Of a stretch of 64,000 bases of DNA, positions 23,750 to 38,159 are shown in pieces. The stretch lies in the NCBI GenBank assembly GCA_014529385.2, contig CM043962.1, positions 50,294,598 to 50,358,597 on the forward strand, given 5' to 3'. The translations under genes were made by a program, and so were the position numbers. Numbering within the stretch: position 1 is the first letter of the stretch; each line of letters opens with the position of its first letter. The stretch is from Adiantum capillus-veneris (Eukaryota; Streptophyta; Polypodiopsida; Polypodiales; Pteridaceae). Below the pieces are notes generated by a model. That model saw nothing but the letters and a program-made list of their open reading frames with translations, searched no databases and had not been told where the DNA came from.

Positions 23750-24196
23750 GAAATCCTAAAAAGAAACATTCATGTGCTGCATTACATAAGGATACTTCTT
23801 CCATTGTTAAGATTATGAATGGTCTAGACAATAAATAAGAGCAAAATTGGTGGTAGCAAACATTAATGCAAGCACCATGTGCTCCACTGCCGTGTATCCC
23901 TTTTTTGATGGGGTCATCATGCGACTAGAGAAGTAGATAGGATGCATGAAAGAAGTTTGAGGATCCTTTTGCATCAATACCATCCCAAGTGTATCATTGC
24001 CCACACTAGTGTTTACATAAAATGGCTCGTCCCACTTTGGAGGTGCAATGGTGGGAAGTGAGGCTCGTATTTTTTTAACCTCATTGAGCTGCTGTTTATT
24101 TTCTTCGTTCCAAGTTAAGATATCTTGATGGGTAACTTGTTGTAAAGGGAGAACCACTTGAGAGAGATGGTGAATAAACCTACTCAAATACCTCAC
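23750..24196 (-). pseudogene. Element C retroviral-type RNase H
   Basis: A 127-codon frame (24196-23813) with FIHHLSQVVLPLQQ, PFYVNTSVGNDTLGMVLMQKD and KKGYTAVEHMVLALMFA. The catalytic Asp position is occupied by Asn (FYVN). Tat-clade elements often have a decayed first RNase H when the second is present, so this may be ancestral rather than a new lesion. Confidence 0.8.
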
Positions 24197-24229
24197 CTTT
24201 TGAAGAAAAAGAGACCAACTGGTTTGTTG

Positions 24230-24985
24230 TTGTGGGAGAAGTCAAATCCACCAAGGCTTGAACCTTGCTTGGGTTAGCTTCAATGCCTTTGGTAGAGATC
24301 ACATGGCCAAGAAGAATAACCTTGCTTTGGAGTTTCTCCATGTTGAGTTAGCCACCCAAATCTTAAAACCTAGCTAGACCTTCATAGACTTTCTCCAAAC
24401 GAAGAGAGCGGGAGCTATAGATACAAAAGTCATTAATAAAAATAGGAATTGATTTTTCAAAGAACAATTGATAAACAAATGTCACATAGTGCTGAAAAGT
24501 GACTGGTGCATTGGTGAGACCAAAAGGCACAACTTTGTAAGCAAAACATCCCCATGGTATGATGAAGGTTGTCTTCTTTTGATCTTCTTCAGTGATGCTA
24601 ATTTGGAAGTAGCATGTGTAGCTCTTATGTCTTGTTACCTCAATGAGAATTTCATCTTGAAAAGGAAGAGGAAAATAGTCCCTCTTTGTGGCTACATTAA
24701 GGGGCTTGTAATCAACACAAACCCTCCAATTACCATTCTTCTTTGGTGAGACTATATCTGGAGAAACACTCTAAACCTTCAATAGGATAGATGAACCTTG
24801 CTTCTAGCACTTTCCTTACCTCTTTGAGCAAGGCCTCTTGTTGAATTTCTCCTAGCCGCCTAAGCTTCTGCACTACAGGTTTACTCCTTGAGATTAATGT
24901 GATGATGAACTATTGTGATACCAGTAATTTTATCATATTCATCAATTAAAAATGTGGTAAAATTACTTAGCATCAAAATATAATT
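24230..24985 (-). pseudogene. Element C reverse transcriptase
   Basis: Read on the minus strand, about 24600-24420 encodes ISITEEDQKKTTFI, VPFGLTNAPVTFQ and the catalytic strand IFINDFCIYSS. The family has V/I-D-D at that site. Here the first Asp is Asn (codon 24432-24434), so the polymerase is presumably dead. Upstream fingers with several stops extend to about 24985. Confidence 0.85.
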
Positions 24986-25030
24986 TCATGCTCCTTCCCA
25001 CACAACTCATTAGAGAGCATTTGATGTAGC

Positions 25031-25751
25031 TTACTTGCCTCTAGCAGAGGTTGTATACCTCGTGTCTCCATCAAGTTGCTCCATCTTCTTAGGGTCCTTG
25101 AGAATGACCCCTATCACCTCAATGCTATTTTTGCTTTCTTCAGTCACTATTGACTCCTCCTCTGAAATGGTTGAGGAGTCACTACTAGAAACCTCATCAC
25201 TAGAGGTTTCTAGATCCATGTTGCATTGCCAATGACTTGTCTTCATGTCATAAAATATTGGATTCCCTTTTGCATCCTTCATCTGAATTATGCCAGTGTC
25301 CCAGTATCGCTTAGCTCTCATAGTCATAAGCCAAGGCCTCCCTAGAATGATAGGATAGCCCTCCCCCTTATGTGGCATGAAAAAAATGTCCACTTCTACC
25401 TCGATTTTGAATGCCTTTATCCTAACTGCATTTATAACACCAACACATTAAACTTTTATATTATTTGCCATTTTGGCTCGGCATGATGCCGGGGTCCTCA
25501 CCTCTAAACCCAAACAAATTTTCACTTGTGACACATATTTGTGCACCACCATCGATGTAGATATTGGAGATGTGCTGCTCTTTGATATGAGCATCCATGA
25601 CTTGTAGTATGTCACCTAGATTCCTCCCAAAGATAGCCCTAGCTATATTTGGCTTTGTCCATCTCGTGCTAGCCATCTTTGTCCATTGTTTCCTCATACT
25701 AGGTGCTAGGTGAAGTAATTGGGGCCACGTGATTTTTGGGCCTACACACAA
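25031..25751 (-). pseudogene. Element C protease
   Basis: Frame 25751-25461 carries the active site NIYIDGGAQICVTSENL, with the catalytic Asp intact. Frame 25393-25031 carries the C-terminal half (GEGYPIILGRPWLMTMRAKRYWD), followed by an acidic Ser/Glu-rich linker towards RT. The two halves lie in different frames. Confidence 0.85.
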
Positions 25752-26964
25752 AAATATCTTGAACTAAATCATATGGTTTAGAACATTCACCCAACGAGAA
25801 ATCTAAAATGTCAATTTTACATCGTGACTTGGACAACATTTTTATAACTTCCCCTTTATTTTTCATATTTTCTTCCTTTTGGAAAGATTCACCATGCGTA
25901 GCGCGCCCTACCCCCATGGTATCTACTCCTTTAACCTTGGTCTACCTTTTGCCACTCCCTTGATATCCTTCTCCACTTTCTCATTTCCCTTACCTTCAAG
26001 ACTGATGCCACTTACTGCCTGGTTGCTGGTGGTGGATGTGGTTGAACAAGTGGTTGTAAGATTTTCACATGTGGTGCTTGTTGTGGTGCCCTCGGTGGTG
26101 GCGGTCTTGCTCTCATGGTGAAATCTGGTTTTGTCTGGCTCCTCTATTGAATTTTTTTCTCCTTGGGTATGGGAAGTAATACATGCCATGGCCATCTTCC
26201 CCACAATTGTAGCAGCGGTATTCTTGGTTCTGCCTTTGTTTTCCTCTCGCTTGATCTTGATTGCGGTTGTACGCATGCCCTTGTTGCACCAAATGCACAG
26301 ATAGATTCTTGAGCTGAGTAGTGATGTGACTCAACAGGTCTTGTTACTCTTCTTATGCCTCTTGTGGTTGGGTCCTATGAGCGGCTGTTGCAGTTATTGG
26401 GGTTAGTAGGAGTGAGCTTGATTCCTTTGACTCGTTGACTCTTGATTGCATGTGCAGCTTCTTGTCTTTAAGGTGGGCTACTTCACATCCAACTCATACG
26501 TTGCAGGGAATCTCCCCTTCACCTTCTCCTTAAGCGGTGACCACAAACCAGCAATGAAACAGTCTTTCTCCAAGAAATTAGGTGCTCCTTCGCCTTCCTC
26601 CACTGAAGCAGCCCATCTCTCCCACAAATCCACAAACTTGGATTTATTAGTCGCATACTCTAGTAGACATCCTTTCTTAAACTCTATCAATTGCTACTTG
26701 AACTTTTCTGAGGTTGTGCCTCCACCAAACCTCTTCATAAAGGCAACACTTCATGTAGTAAGTCCATGTATCCTTGGTAGATTGGGGCAAAGCATTGTAC
26801 CAAGACTTGGCCTCTAATTTCATCAATAGAGGAAATATTTGTAGGCGTGAGGCGTCATCCTTGTTGGAAACCACACAAGCGATGTGAAAGTTATCCAAAA
26901 AATTGATGAGGATGTCTTCTTTCTTCTTGCCACCAATGAATGTGGAAAAAGAGACACTTGCCAT
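25752..26964 (-). pseudogene. Element C gag and zinc knuckle
   Basis: Gag starts at ATG 26964 (MASVSFSTFIGGKK). The capsid-like core continues in frames 26964-26677 and 26690-26478 (LEAKSWYNALP, FVDLWERWAAS). Frame 26334-26113 has a zinc knuckle CYNCGEDGHGMYYFP whose last Cys is lost. A spacer to the protease runs to 25752. Confidence 0.82.
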
Positions 26965-27980
26965 GGTAGTAAATCAATGAGCAGACAATCACAAACTTTT
27001 TTGTTTTTTTTTTTTTTTTTTTGAATGACTTAGTGATTCATAAAGGTTTATACATGGGTGGAAAACTTGAGCAAGAGCTAAGAAGAGCATAAGGCTAGAA
27101 TAGAATTAAGATGCTTACATCAAAAGAATGGTAATAACCATGAATAGGCAAGATGATGGGACATGGGGATCTAAGGATTTTGTCGAGCATCTTTGGTCCA
27201 AACAAAAAGACAATCTTTTGTTGGTAGAATATCTTCCTATCAATATACACGTTTACATGTATGTGTTGCAAGAAGCAAAAATGAAAAACTTCTAGCCTAT
27301 TCTGATTATCCATGTTGGGTGTAGGACAAGGCTTCGACCACTAGAGTTGCATACCTTAAGTGTTGACAAGGTGACACCTTCACCACAGGCCTCTACCTCT
27401 TGTTGAAATCCACATAATCCTCCATATTGGGTTCAAAACAGACTGGGAGAGAATAGTCTACCTCAATTGGATTTCCATTTTGCATGTGACCGGTGACACT
27501 TGGGTAGTCATACTTGACTTAAAGTCTCTAGGTCTAGAGAGAGCATAGGTCCACTTTCTTCCACCAAATTCTTTAGGCTTTGTGTCTTGGACTTTGTGGT
27601 TGATGTCGTTGACGACTCTTCTCTGACCGTTGGAGAGAAAAAACTTGGTGCTACACAAAATCTGACCGGTCTGAGAGTGTTGATCTAGTTCTCAAAAGCA
27701 AAACTCACCGTTCTTTCTTCACCCCCTTTGTCGGAACTCATTGACAAGATTATTTGGTTGACAACAGAGATGACATTCCGTAGCCCTCCCTCTTAATTCT
27801 CTTGATTTGCGATTAACATGAGCAATGCGAGATGGGGAGCTTACCTCTTGGATATCGATGACGCTATATCCTGACAGTAGTGACTTCGATGAAGGCCTTG
27901 AATTCTACAGTCTCCTCTTCTTCATTCCTCCAATTTGAAAACTCTTATAGCCACTCATCCATGATTGATGGCATGCATCA
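26965..27980. other. Leader and unassigned sequence with poly(T)
   Basis: Upstream of element C gag. A poly(T) run lies at 27003-27023, equal to a poly(A) on the minus strand and possibly the tail of an inserted non-LTR element. No gene, primer site or LTR boundary was recognised. Confidence 0.4.
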
Positions 27981-28595
27981 CTACTCTTTAATTGTGACTA
28001 CCATTTTTGTAGCACCTTCTAATGAGACAAATCGCCCCTCCCATTTGGGTGAAAACTTTTTATCCTTCTTAGTGTCAAACATGTTATCATACCTTAGGAC
28101 CAACATACCTTTCTTGAGACCTTTTGCCTTAAGTCCCTTGTTGAAGGTAAGTTGACGTTTCTCTCCTTGTGCATCATAATAGTAGATAGCATCTTCTCTA
28201 TCTAGTTGAAGCCTCTCTAGATAAAGAATGTGGTTATGAAGATGAGTTTCAGGGCATTCCATCTGTCTAGCTAACACCCTGAGACTATCCAATTGTACTT
28301 CGATATGTAAAATGTCCTCTTTACCATACACCAAGTGATATAGTGTAGACCCAAGGGATGTGTGAAATGAAGTATGATAAGCCCAAAGTGCAGCCATAAG
28401 ATTCTTGTCCCACTCACTTTTGTGATTATATCCATGTTTAGTGATAATTTTGCAGATCATACCATTCACCTTCTCCACTCAACCGTTCCATTGTGGGTAG
28501 TAGGGATTTGAGTGTCATTGTGAGATACCCAGCTTCTCTATCAGCTCTCCGACTAGGTCTCCTCTAAAACCTAGTCCCCTGCCCAGCTACTACTT
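27981..28595 (-). pseudogene. Second integrase C-terminal fragment of the element C family
   Basis: Frame 28478-27981 is a close relative of 22481-21984. It shares VEKVNGMICKIITKH, YHLVYGKE, LERLQLDRE and LRYDNMF. DNA similarity continues to about 28590 and stops abruptly at about 27990. It lies upstream of element C gag in the same orientation, so it is a separate truncated copy, perhaps the remnant of an older element beside or beneath element C. Confidence 0.85.
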
Positions 28596-28834
28596 TGTAT
28601 CAGGGGGAGACAGAGAAGAGAGGGATGGTTTATTCAAGTTCCATGACTGTGGATCTTAGCCAAGATTATTTCCATGATGATGATGATGATGAGATAGAGG
28701 ATGACAAATTCGAAGATCATGAAGCCAAAAAATCCACAAACGACAATTCTATTTCTCTCTTTATAGATTTAGGAGCCATGTGCTTAGAATTGGATAACGC
28801 TTCTTGTAGAGATCTTTTGGAAGATGATTCATAA
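28595..28834 (+). CDS. Unrecognised 79-aa acidic ORF
   Basis: Begins MYQGETEKRGM and contains an aspartate run (HDDDDDEIEDDKFEDHE), then SLFIDLGAMCLELDN. It starts right at the edge of the integrase fragment. No family was recognised. It may be the end of a retroelement gag or a fragment of a host gene, or spurious. Confidence 0.25.
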   Translation: MYQGETEKRGMVYSSSMTVDLSQDYFHDDDDDEIEDDKFEDHEAKKSTNDNSISLFIDLGAMCLELDNASCRDLLEDDS

Positions 28835-31211
<2,377 letters not shown>

Positions 31212-31212
<1 letters not shown>

Positions 31213-34116
31213 CCATGAGGAGAATTTCTTGTGTGTGTGTGTAGCTGTTTAAATCTTAACTAAGAAGACATAATTGAATTTTTACATTCAAAAGACAGTT
31301 TTCCAAGGAATAATGAACTGATATGTACAAAAGTAATTCAGTATTAGAATTATTTAGGTACAACGACTGTAGGAAAGAGATCCTCTTTCAGTAAGGCTAG
31401 TAGTAAAAGAACTTCCCCGTTCCTCAATGAGTATTTCATTACAGAAAGGTTGCTTGCCAAAGAAAAGAAAGCCATCCAAGATAAGATAGAGTCCTTACCT
31501 GCATCCATCCAAACAAGACAACAATTTAGTTATCCTTGGATGTGTTTTACAGGTGTCAATGGACCATACCAGTTGTTATCCATGTCCATCTTACAAAACT
31601 TTTTTAACTTTAAACAAGCTAGGTTCACAGTAAATCCTTTTCTTATAAAAGTCAAATTATTACTTTTTACCTAAGTGATAGAGTATTCCTTTTAATCAAA
31701 GTGGCATATTCCCCAAAGAGAATATGCGTTATCCTACAGTCATTTTAGTGAGGTTCCATCAGTCAGTAAGTATAGATATAACCTTTTAGTTATAGAATCG
31801 ATGGTGTACTTATCCTATAAATGGGATCCAATGTAATCTGTAAGTTACAACCTTATAGCTAGCCAAGTAGTAGAAGCATAGCCCGAAAAAAAACCACTAA
31901 CTGTGAATGTCAATCCAAAAAATGGACTGGTCCTTCATAGAGTGCAAAAGATAAAAAATCCCTCCCATAAACACAATCATAAACTAGAACATGGGTCCGA
32001 AAAACTGTAATATAACCGTTTATCACCTCCTTCACATGGAAGGTTCCTCCAATTCATAATGAGTAGTCAATAAGCCATCCATTACAATCAGCCACTGCAT
32101 TAGAAGCAGTATTCCATCTTTACCTGAGGTATAACCCATTCCAAACTTCTGTTGAAGCAAAAACTTCCATATACTTACCTTCATACATAGTCTGCGCAGA
32201 GAACCATTTTAATAGATCATAAGCAAAACCCAAAATGTTGTGTTACATTAAGCTTTAATCTCAAGATGATGATTCTTTCCTCAGAATGTGAGCACCTACA
32301 GTGAGCTAGAGTACCTAAAGCCTTAGTTGCTACAAAGGCTAGGAGTAACCCCATTTATTTGAGAAGAATCTATTATGCCTAGATTAGAAAAAGCGTGAAT
32401 GCACAGTTAATGCAAAAAGTAATTAGCATCGCTTTTATTGAAATAACAAGAAAAACCCCTTTGTTTTCAAAAACCAGTTACGCAGAGATTAGGTTAGAGC
32501 CTGCATACGGTATTTTCTTGCAACGGATTTATGAGAAACCCGTTCATAAGATTATATGCAGTAACGAGCTTAACTACTCATAGTTCCTTTCCAAACAAAG
32601 CAGCAGAACAACCACTAACCACCAATATATGCCACAGTATTACATCCATTCCTTACCATTGACCAGCCCAAGAGGTGCCAACCAATCCCAATATGTAGAG
32701 CCAGACAGCCCCCGACAGTAAACCACAGAGGCGACCTAACCAGTCCAAGGTCAAGAGCAACTCTTATATGATGTTTATACCATACTTTGTCAGTTTATAA
32801 CAGGCGGGGGTGTATCATGCCCAAGGTTACCATATCAAGCTCTTTGATATAACATCAACCAAAAAATCCGTTTGCAAACAGTTTACAAGAACAACATAGC
32901 CGTAGGTTTAACTGCACAGTATGCGTGCTTGATACAAGCATGAGGTAGGACCACCTTTCCTAAATTAAATCCTTTTAGTGTTTAATCATGTCAGACATGC
33001 ATAAATAGTGCAGTAAACCAACTAACCCAGCAAGGGTAAGAAAAAACCTGAGTCACCTGCGTGGTGAGCTCCATTCTCCTTGGCAGTAACGTAGACAGTA
33101 GGTGATCTCAAAATAACTCAACACAACCACAATGGCTAAGTGAGGGGCAGAGATGCACCCTCACCTGTTTTTAGAACGAATTCATCTCCAAAGCCTACAT
33201 AACCAACTCAAATTTTAGTTTTAGCATCCTGTATGGTACACAATCACTCTTCTTATGAAAAGCTACAATTTGTTTTTGTTTTTGGAGAAATTTACTCTCA
33301 CAACCAAGGGTATTTTGGGAATTTTGAAAAATTTGAAGGGCATTTTGGGAATTTATGACAAATTATGGGGGTACTTTGGGAATTTTTGAAATTTGAGGTG
33401 TATTTTGGTAATTTTCCCTATAAATAAATAAATATATAGATATAAATATAAAATATATATTCTATACTATATATTATGGAGCTTAGATTTTCAAAGAAGG
33501 AGAGGGCATTCACTTGTAACACATTGGTTGACTTCAAATAAACCCTTACAAAACTTCTAATGTAAAATGGAAAACTGAAGGCTAACATCTTAGGAAATGA
33601 AAAACTTTTTGGGAATGGAAAGTAAAAACACTTTCTACTTTACATAAAGTAAATGTACCCGTTTAAATGCGCACAACAAAAAAAGAAATTTTGATGGATA
33701 TTAATTATTTTCAATTAAAACTTGATTTTTAAAATTATTTTCTTTTCAAGAGGCTTTTTTTGAGACCAATATTGATATTTTTTAATGAGTGGTGCAAGTA
33801 TATATATATATGTATATATGTATATAATTTTGGTATACATATATACATATATATGTATATATGTATTTATATATATAAAGAGGCTCTTTGTTAAAGTGTT
33901 TCCATAATTTTTGAATGTTAAGCACCTCTATTGCTGCCCTTTTCCCCCAATTTATTGATTAATGTAGTGAGTGTGTGTACGTACATGCATGGATATGATA
34001 GAGACACTAACTGAAACATTTAGTATGTCTCTATGAAGAGACGGGGGATTTCCTACTTACGGTAAAACTGGGCCATCTATGAGCTAGCTCTAGATCTAGC
34101 TCAAGTATGTCATGGA
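31212..34116. other. Unassigned intergenic sequence
   Basis: No recognised coding region. It holds a minisatellite (33308-33414) and an AT-rich TATATA/TGTATA inverted stretch (about 33797-33880). This is the longest stretch in the window without identifiable transposon protein homology. Confidence 0.5.
33308..33414. repeat. Minisatellite with about 30-bp unit, 3.5 copies
   Basis: Units share the core TATTTTGGGAATTTTTGAAATTTGA with variation (GGTATTTTGGGAATTTTG, GGCATTTTGGGAATTTAT, GGTACTTTGGGAATTTTT, GTGTATTTTGGTAATTTT). Confidence 0.8.
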
Positions 34117-34129
34117 GGGGGGGGGGGGG

Positions 34130-34203
<74 letters not shown>

Positions 34204-34357
34204 GAGAGAGGAGAGAGAGAGAGAGAGAGGTTGGCAAAGAGAGGAGGTTCATGGGTAGTTTACTGTCAGATTTGGCAGGAGCACATTTGCTTGTGCGAAT
34301 CGCCTTCTCGGATCATAACTAGGCCTTTGTCAATGTGTGTGTGTGTGTGTGCGCGTG
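34117..34357. repeat. G-run plus (GT)n(GA)n microsatellite and GT-rich flank
   Basis: A poly(G) run at about 34117-34129, GT to about 34160, GA with interruptions to about 34230, then a second GT/GC-rich stretch at 34333-34360 that directly borders the left LTR of element D. Confidence 0.93.
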
Positions 34358-34362
34358 TGCCT

Positions 34363-35564
34363 TGTCCTGCCGTGGCACATACATAGTGTGAAATAAAACA
34401 TTCACCTCAATCTTGACAGTTCTCGATGTATGCAAATAAAACCGATCATGTACATATTATGATATATGTTGAAGCGTCTACTGAGGTCATTATCATGTAC
34501 ATACCTATCTGGGGAGTCGTGGCCCTCGATGTGGCGCATTTGCATGCTTTTCCACTTGATAAGATGCCAAATTTGGTTTGACAATGTACATAGTCCAAGT
34601 GTTTCATGGTGGCACACTCACCTCGCCTACAAAGACTGATACGGGCAAAAACTGTCAAAAATAGCAGCTAATAGGCACCGTTGCAGAATTGCATGGAAAG
34701 TGAGCCAAAATGTTATATTGATGAAAAATGATGCTTATCTATGATTTTTATGCTTATGCAAGTGATCCCACAAATTTAGGGATTTTCCTGACTCTGTTTA
34801 GGATTTTTCGCATCAAAAATGACATTTTTTGGGTCAAAAATGAGCTGAAAATGGCCTAGTTTTGGTCCAAAGTGGCAAAATAGCCCAAAAATTGACACAT
34901 CAGCTCATATTTCTGTGGGGAAGAGAGAGAAGGGGGATTTTTACAGAAAAAAACAGCAATTTTGCACTATTGTTCAATAGCTTCCATGGTTGCCCAATCT
35001 ATGGGTGCCGTAGTCCTGCCTCTTCGCAATCTTGTATCTAAGCTTGTGAGGGAGTGAATTAGGGTTTCCCCTTATCAAAATGGTGTGTGGGCTTCAATTT
35101 AGAAGCTCTTAAATCTCTGCAAACTCATCAAATGGTCGCCGTGAAGGTGGAAGCTTGTGTATTCATTTCAAGTGTTTGATGCTACGACTATGTAAAATAG
35201 GGGCGAGGCTACATGATACCACCAAAGAGGTTTGGGTTTTGATTGAGAATTGTGCTTGTATGAGCATTGAGGTTTTATGGCTGAACATTTGGTGTTCCTA
35301 ATTGCTCTTTTAAAGTAAAATTGGATGTGATTGATGGTCCTTTCATCATAATCTCGACTACCAAAACAAGCACGTTTCAAGCACAATAGCAAAGAGGGTT
35401 TGTGACATTTTTGTCACGAACGCTCTTAGATTTTCTGTCACCCTTAGAAAGAGGGTTGGTGATTCTCCACAAAAGCTTTTTCACAAAGTGTTTGTGGCTC
35501 TCATCACGAACTCTCATAGCCAGAGGTTTTGCACCTTCCTAGCTAGACCGCACACTTTTCGACA
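34363..35564 (+). repeat. Element D 5' LTR
   Basis: About 1.2 kb, from TGTCCTGCCGTGGCAC to TTTTCGACA. Similar to 46721-47919 throughout, with scattered substitutions and small indels (visibly several per 100 bases at some places), so the insertion is not recent. The exact left edge is uncertain by about 5 bases. Confidence 0.88.
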
Positions 35565-35646
35565 TTTCTGGTGAACCAGACGCGAAGCAGTTGGGGTGGG
35601 GTTCAAAAAATTGTTTTGAAAGGTTTAATTACAAATAATTAAAGCT

Positions 35647-36277
35647 ATGGATCAACAAGATCAACAAGGCATGCGTTTTGATCAAGGCACGATGCAAATG
35701 TTTCAAGCATTCGCCATGTTTATGCAACAACAACAGGCTGTAGAAAGAAGGGAGGTGTCAGCAACCAAAGCCCTTCGAGCTATTGTGAACAAAATGGAAC
35801 AATTTGAAGGGAAAGATTTCACAAAGTTTCTTCATGGTTATGTAAAGGAGATGGAGCTACAACGGGTTCCAAAGGTGGACATGATTCGTAGTTTTGAGCT
35901 TGTTGTGGTCCCTGAGATTAGAGACCACGTAAGGGGAATCAGGGAGGAGCATGGAGAAGGTTGGGAGCAATTCAAATTAGCCATAAAGGAGAAATAATTC
36001 ATGGAGGACTCTGAAAGGGTTACAAAAAGGACCTTCTTGGACTGGGTTGCAAAGCCAAAAGAAGGACTTTCCATCACCGAACTATTGAGAGAGTTTGAGC
36101 GACGCTATGCTCAACTGTCAGGAACAGAGCGAGCTACTTTGGATAATGAAAAGAACAAATTGTTTCTTTCAAGCTGCAGGTCATTAGCTCCAAGAATAGA
36201 TAGAGCTACTCCTTGAAGACAAGAATACAGAACAGGGTCTAGAGGCTTAGTGGAAAGAGGTTGAAGACGCAGTCTCA
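35647..36277 (+). pseudogene. Element D gag N-terminal part
   Basis: Starts at ATG 35647, 83 bases after the LTR (MDQQDQQGMRFDQG), with a Gln-rich segment (FMQQQQAVERRE) and a capsid-like helical region (MEQFEGKDFTKFLHGY, SITELLREFERRYAQL). An in-frame TAA at 35995-35997 and a frameshift after 36213 interrupt it. Confidence 0.75.
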
Positions 36278-37209
36278 TTGCTTGCTAAGAGGCAACGTCG
36301 TAGGGAAAAGATGGTGGTGAATGGTACAACCTCTCCTCCTAGCACATCAGAGATTCCACCAAAGCCTACTGTTGTGAGTCCAAAAGGTGATAATTCAATG
36401 CTTGATGAGATTGTTAAGGGCATGCGAGAAATGAAGTTAAAGCTAACAAGGATTGAAGGAAAAGGACAACCTACTATGCAGGACAAAACTCCCAAAGCAA
36501 AGAAGGATTTGTGCACAGATGCATATGGTGTGATGGCACGGACCATGGAAAAAGGGATTGTGATAGCTTTAGTGATGCCTTAAAAAGAGATCTTGTGTTT
36601 TTTAAGGATGGCAAGATCCATCTGCGGGAGACAAGTATGCCATTAGGAACTAACTTTGGAAAAGGAGGTATGCGGAAGTTAGTGGAGGATATGGCAACTA
36701 GTCATGCTATTTCTGCAGTGGAGGATGCTACCTATGGGGCAAAGATAGAGCTAATTCCAAAGAAAGTGTTAAAGTATACTCTAGATGATTTTGAGGAGGT
36801 TGATAGCTTGTGGCCATATGCTTTAGCCTTAGACAAAAAAGGGAAGGTAACTAAACATGTATTACATGAATCTGGTGATTGCATACGCCATACAACAGGT
36901 TGGGATGACCCTGTGGACTCTTTATCAGTGCATGTCTATCTTGCAAAATGCTATAACAATGAAGCAATTGTGGAAGAGAAGTGCATACGTGAGAATGGAG
37001 ATGTAGGTCCTTCTACTTCAAAGAGGGTTTCAAGAGCTGGTGGAAGAAAGGATCCAGGACCTTCTTATGAGGCTCCACCACATGTGCCTCCTCCTCCTGA
37101 GATTCCTATGGAGAGGCATCTACAAGAAAGAAGAAAGAGCAAGGAAAAGCTAAAGCAAAAGGCCCTGCATACAAACTACAATCTGATATTGAAGCTGCCA
37201 CAAACTTAA
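36278..37209 (+). pseudogene. Element D gag C-terminal part with zinc knuckle
   Basis: Frame 36278-36583 gives a linker, then frame 36511-37209 has a canonical CCHC knuckle, CIWCDGTDHGKRDC, that would bind the RNA genome. After it comes FFKDGKIHLRETSMPLGTNFGKGGMRKLVE, a conserved-looking segment I associate with this Gypsy lineage rather than with common plant gags. A Pro-rich basic tail follows (PPHVPPPPEIP). The knuckle frame is open for 232 codons. Confidence 0.78.
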
Positions 37210-37217
37210 AGCAGGTA

Positions 37218-38159
37218 TTGGAGGAAAGGATTTTGAATAGCAAAGTTGAGTTTACCTTGGGTGAGGTTCTTGGCATTGCTAAACGCGAGTTTCATGAAGA
37301 AATTATAGATATCATAAAAAGAAAGAGGCAAACTCTCACTGAGTCTATTCCTCCACAGTTTGAGGGTGAAGGGGAGTCACTTAAGGCACATGGAATACAT
37401 GTCCAAGAGAGTGATTGTGATGAAAATGTGGTAGGATGCTACCAGTCTTCTCGAAGAGATGCACATGCTTGATTTGCAGATGATGATGATGATGATGAAG
37501 CCTCCTATAAAAGCCACTACTCCAAAGAGCTACAATAGAAACCTTAGTCAAGGTGGGTGATCTTGAGGAGCCATATGTTGCATTGATAGATCATGGCTCT
37601 GAGATCAATCTTATGTCCAAGAGTCTTTACATGAAGGGTAAGTGGCCGATAGACACAGACCATGGGTGGATGATTAGAGTTGCAAATAACTCATCAGGAG
37701 AGTTATATGGGGCTTGTTCAAATGTGAAAGTGACGATTGGTAATGTGAAGGATGAGCAAAATTTCTTTGTGCAGGAGATGTATACCTATCCTCTTATCCT
37801 TGGGCAGCCATACATCACAATTGTTAGCATGGAAACAAAGGTCTTGGATAATGGTTCTGCTTATGCTAGGGTAAAGAGCAGAGATGGGAAGGGAGCTGTG
37901 CAATTTTTGAATGTGTGTGTGAATCACGAGAGGAACCGCAATAGTCTTCGTGAGTATCCTCTACCAAAAGCAAACAAAGAGTTGAAAGAGTACAGGGAGA
38001 CGAGGGGTTTTGGACATGTACCATTGTGAAGCGGGATTGCAATGGTACAAGAAGAAAAAGATTCTCGCCTGACCCAAAGCGAGAAGAAGCTTTTTCTACA
38101 GGTTTCCAGGGATTAACAAAGCATGGGTCAATATGTTTTATGAAGCTTGAGGATATGAT
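37218..38159 (+). pseudogene. Element D protease
   Basis: Frame 37553-38029 encodes a retropepsin with active site VALIDHGSEINLMSKSLY, where His replaces the usual Ser/Thr in D-S/T-G, and the C-terminal signature PLILGQPYI. The segment before it (37218-37472) is a helical spacer. The reading frame ends at TGA 38027-38029. A shifted frame (from 38026) continues as a basic stretch until the Copia insertion at 38160. If the Copia element and one copy of the target duplication are removed, that shifted frame joins the frame at 43278 without interruption. Confidence 0.78.

Larger units (their letters stand above)
21827..26964 (-). mobile_element. Ty3/Gypsy element C, Tat-like with dual RNase H
   Basis: Minus-strand order from the right: gag (26964), zinc knuckle, protease, RT, RNase H, archaeal-type RNase H, integrase, 3' LTR edge at 21827. 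The second RNase H between the retroviral RNase H and the integrase is a hallmark of the plant Tat clade. The coding region is fragmented into about ten frames. The 5' LTR was not found to the right of gag. Confidence 0.88.

Noticed and set aside
24468-24749. Plus-strand 93-codon ORF
   Set aside because: Antisense to the element C RT palm motif.
32641-33116. Exon-like minus-strand stretches (ALDLGLVRSPLWFTVGG near 32700; TVYVTAKENGAHHA near 33080)
   Set aside because: They look coding by eye, but no protein family, splice pattern or longer frame could be established.
33797-33880. MITE or transposon terminal inverted repeat
   Set aside because: The inverted TATATA/TGTATA stretch is simple AT sequence with no target duplication or internal element.
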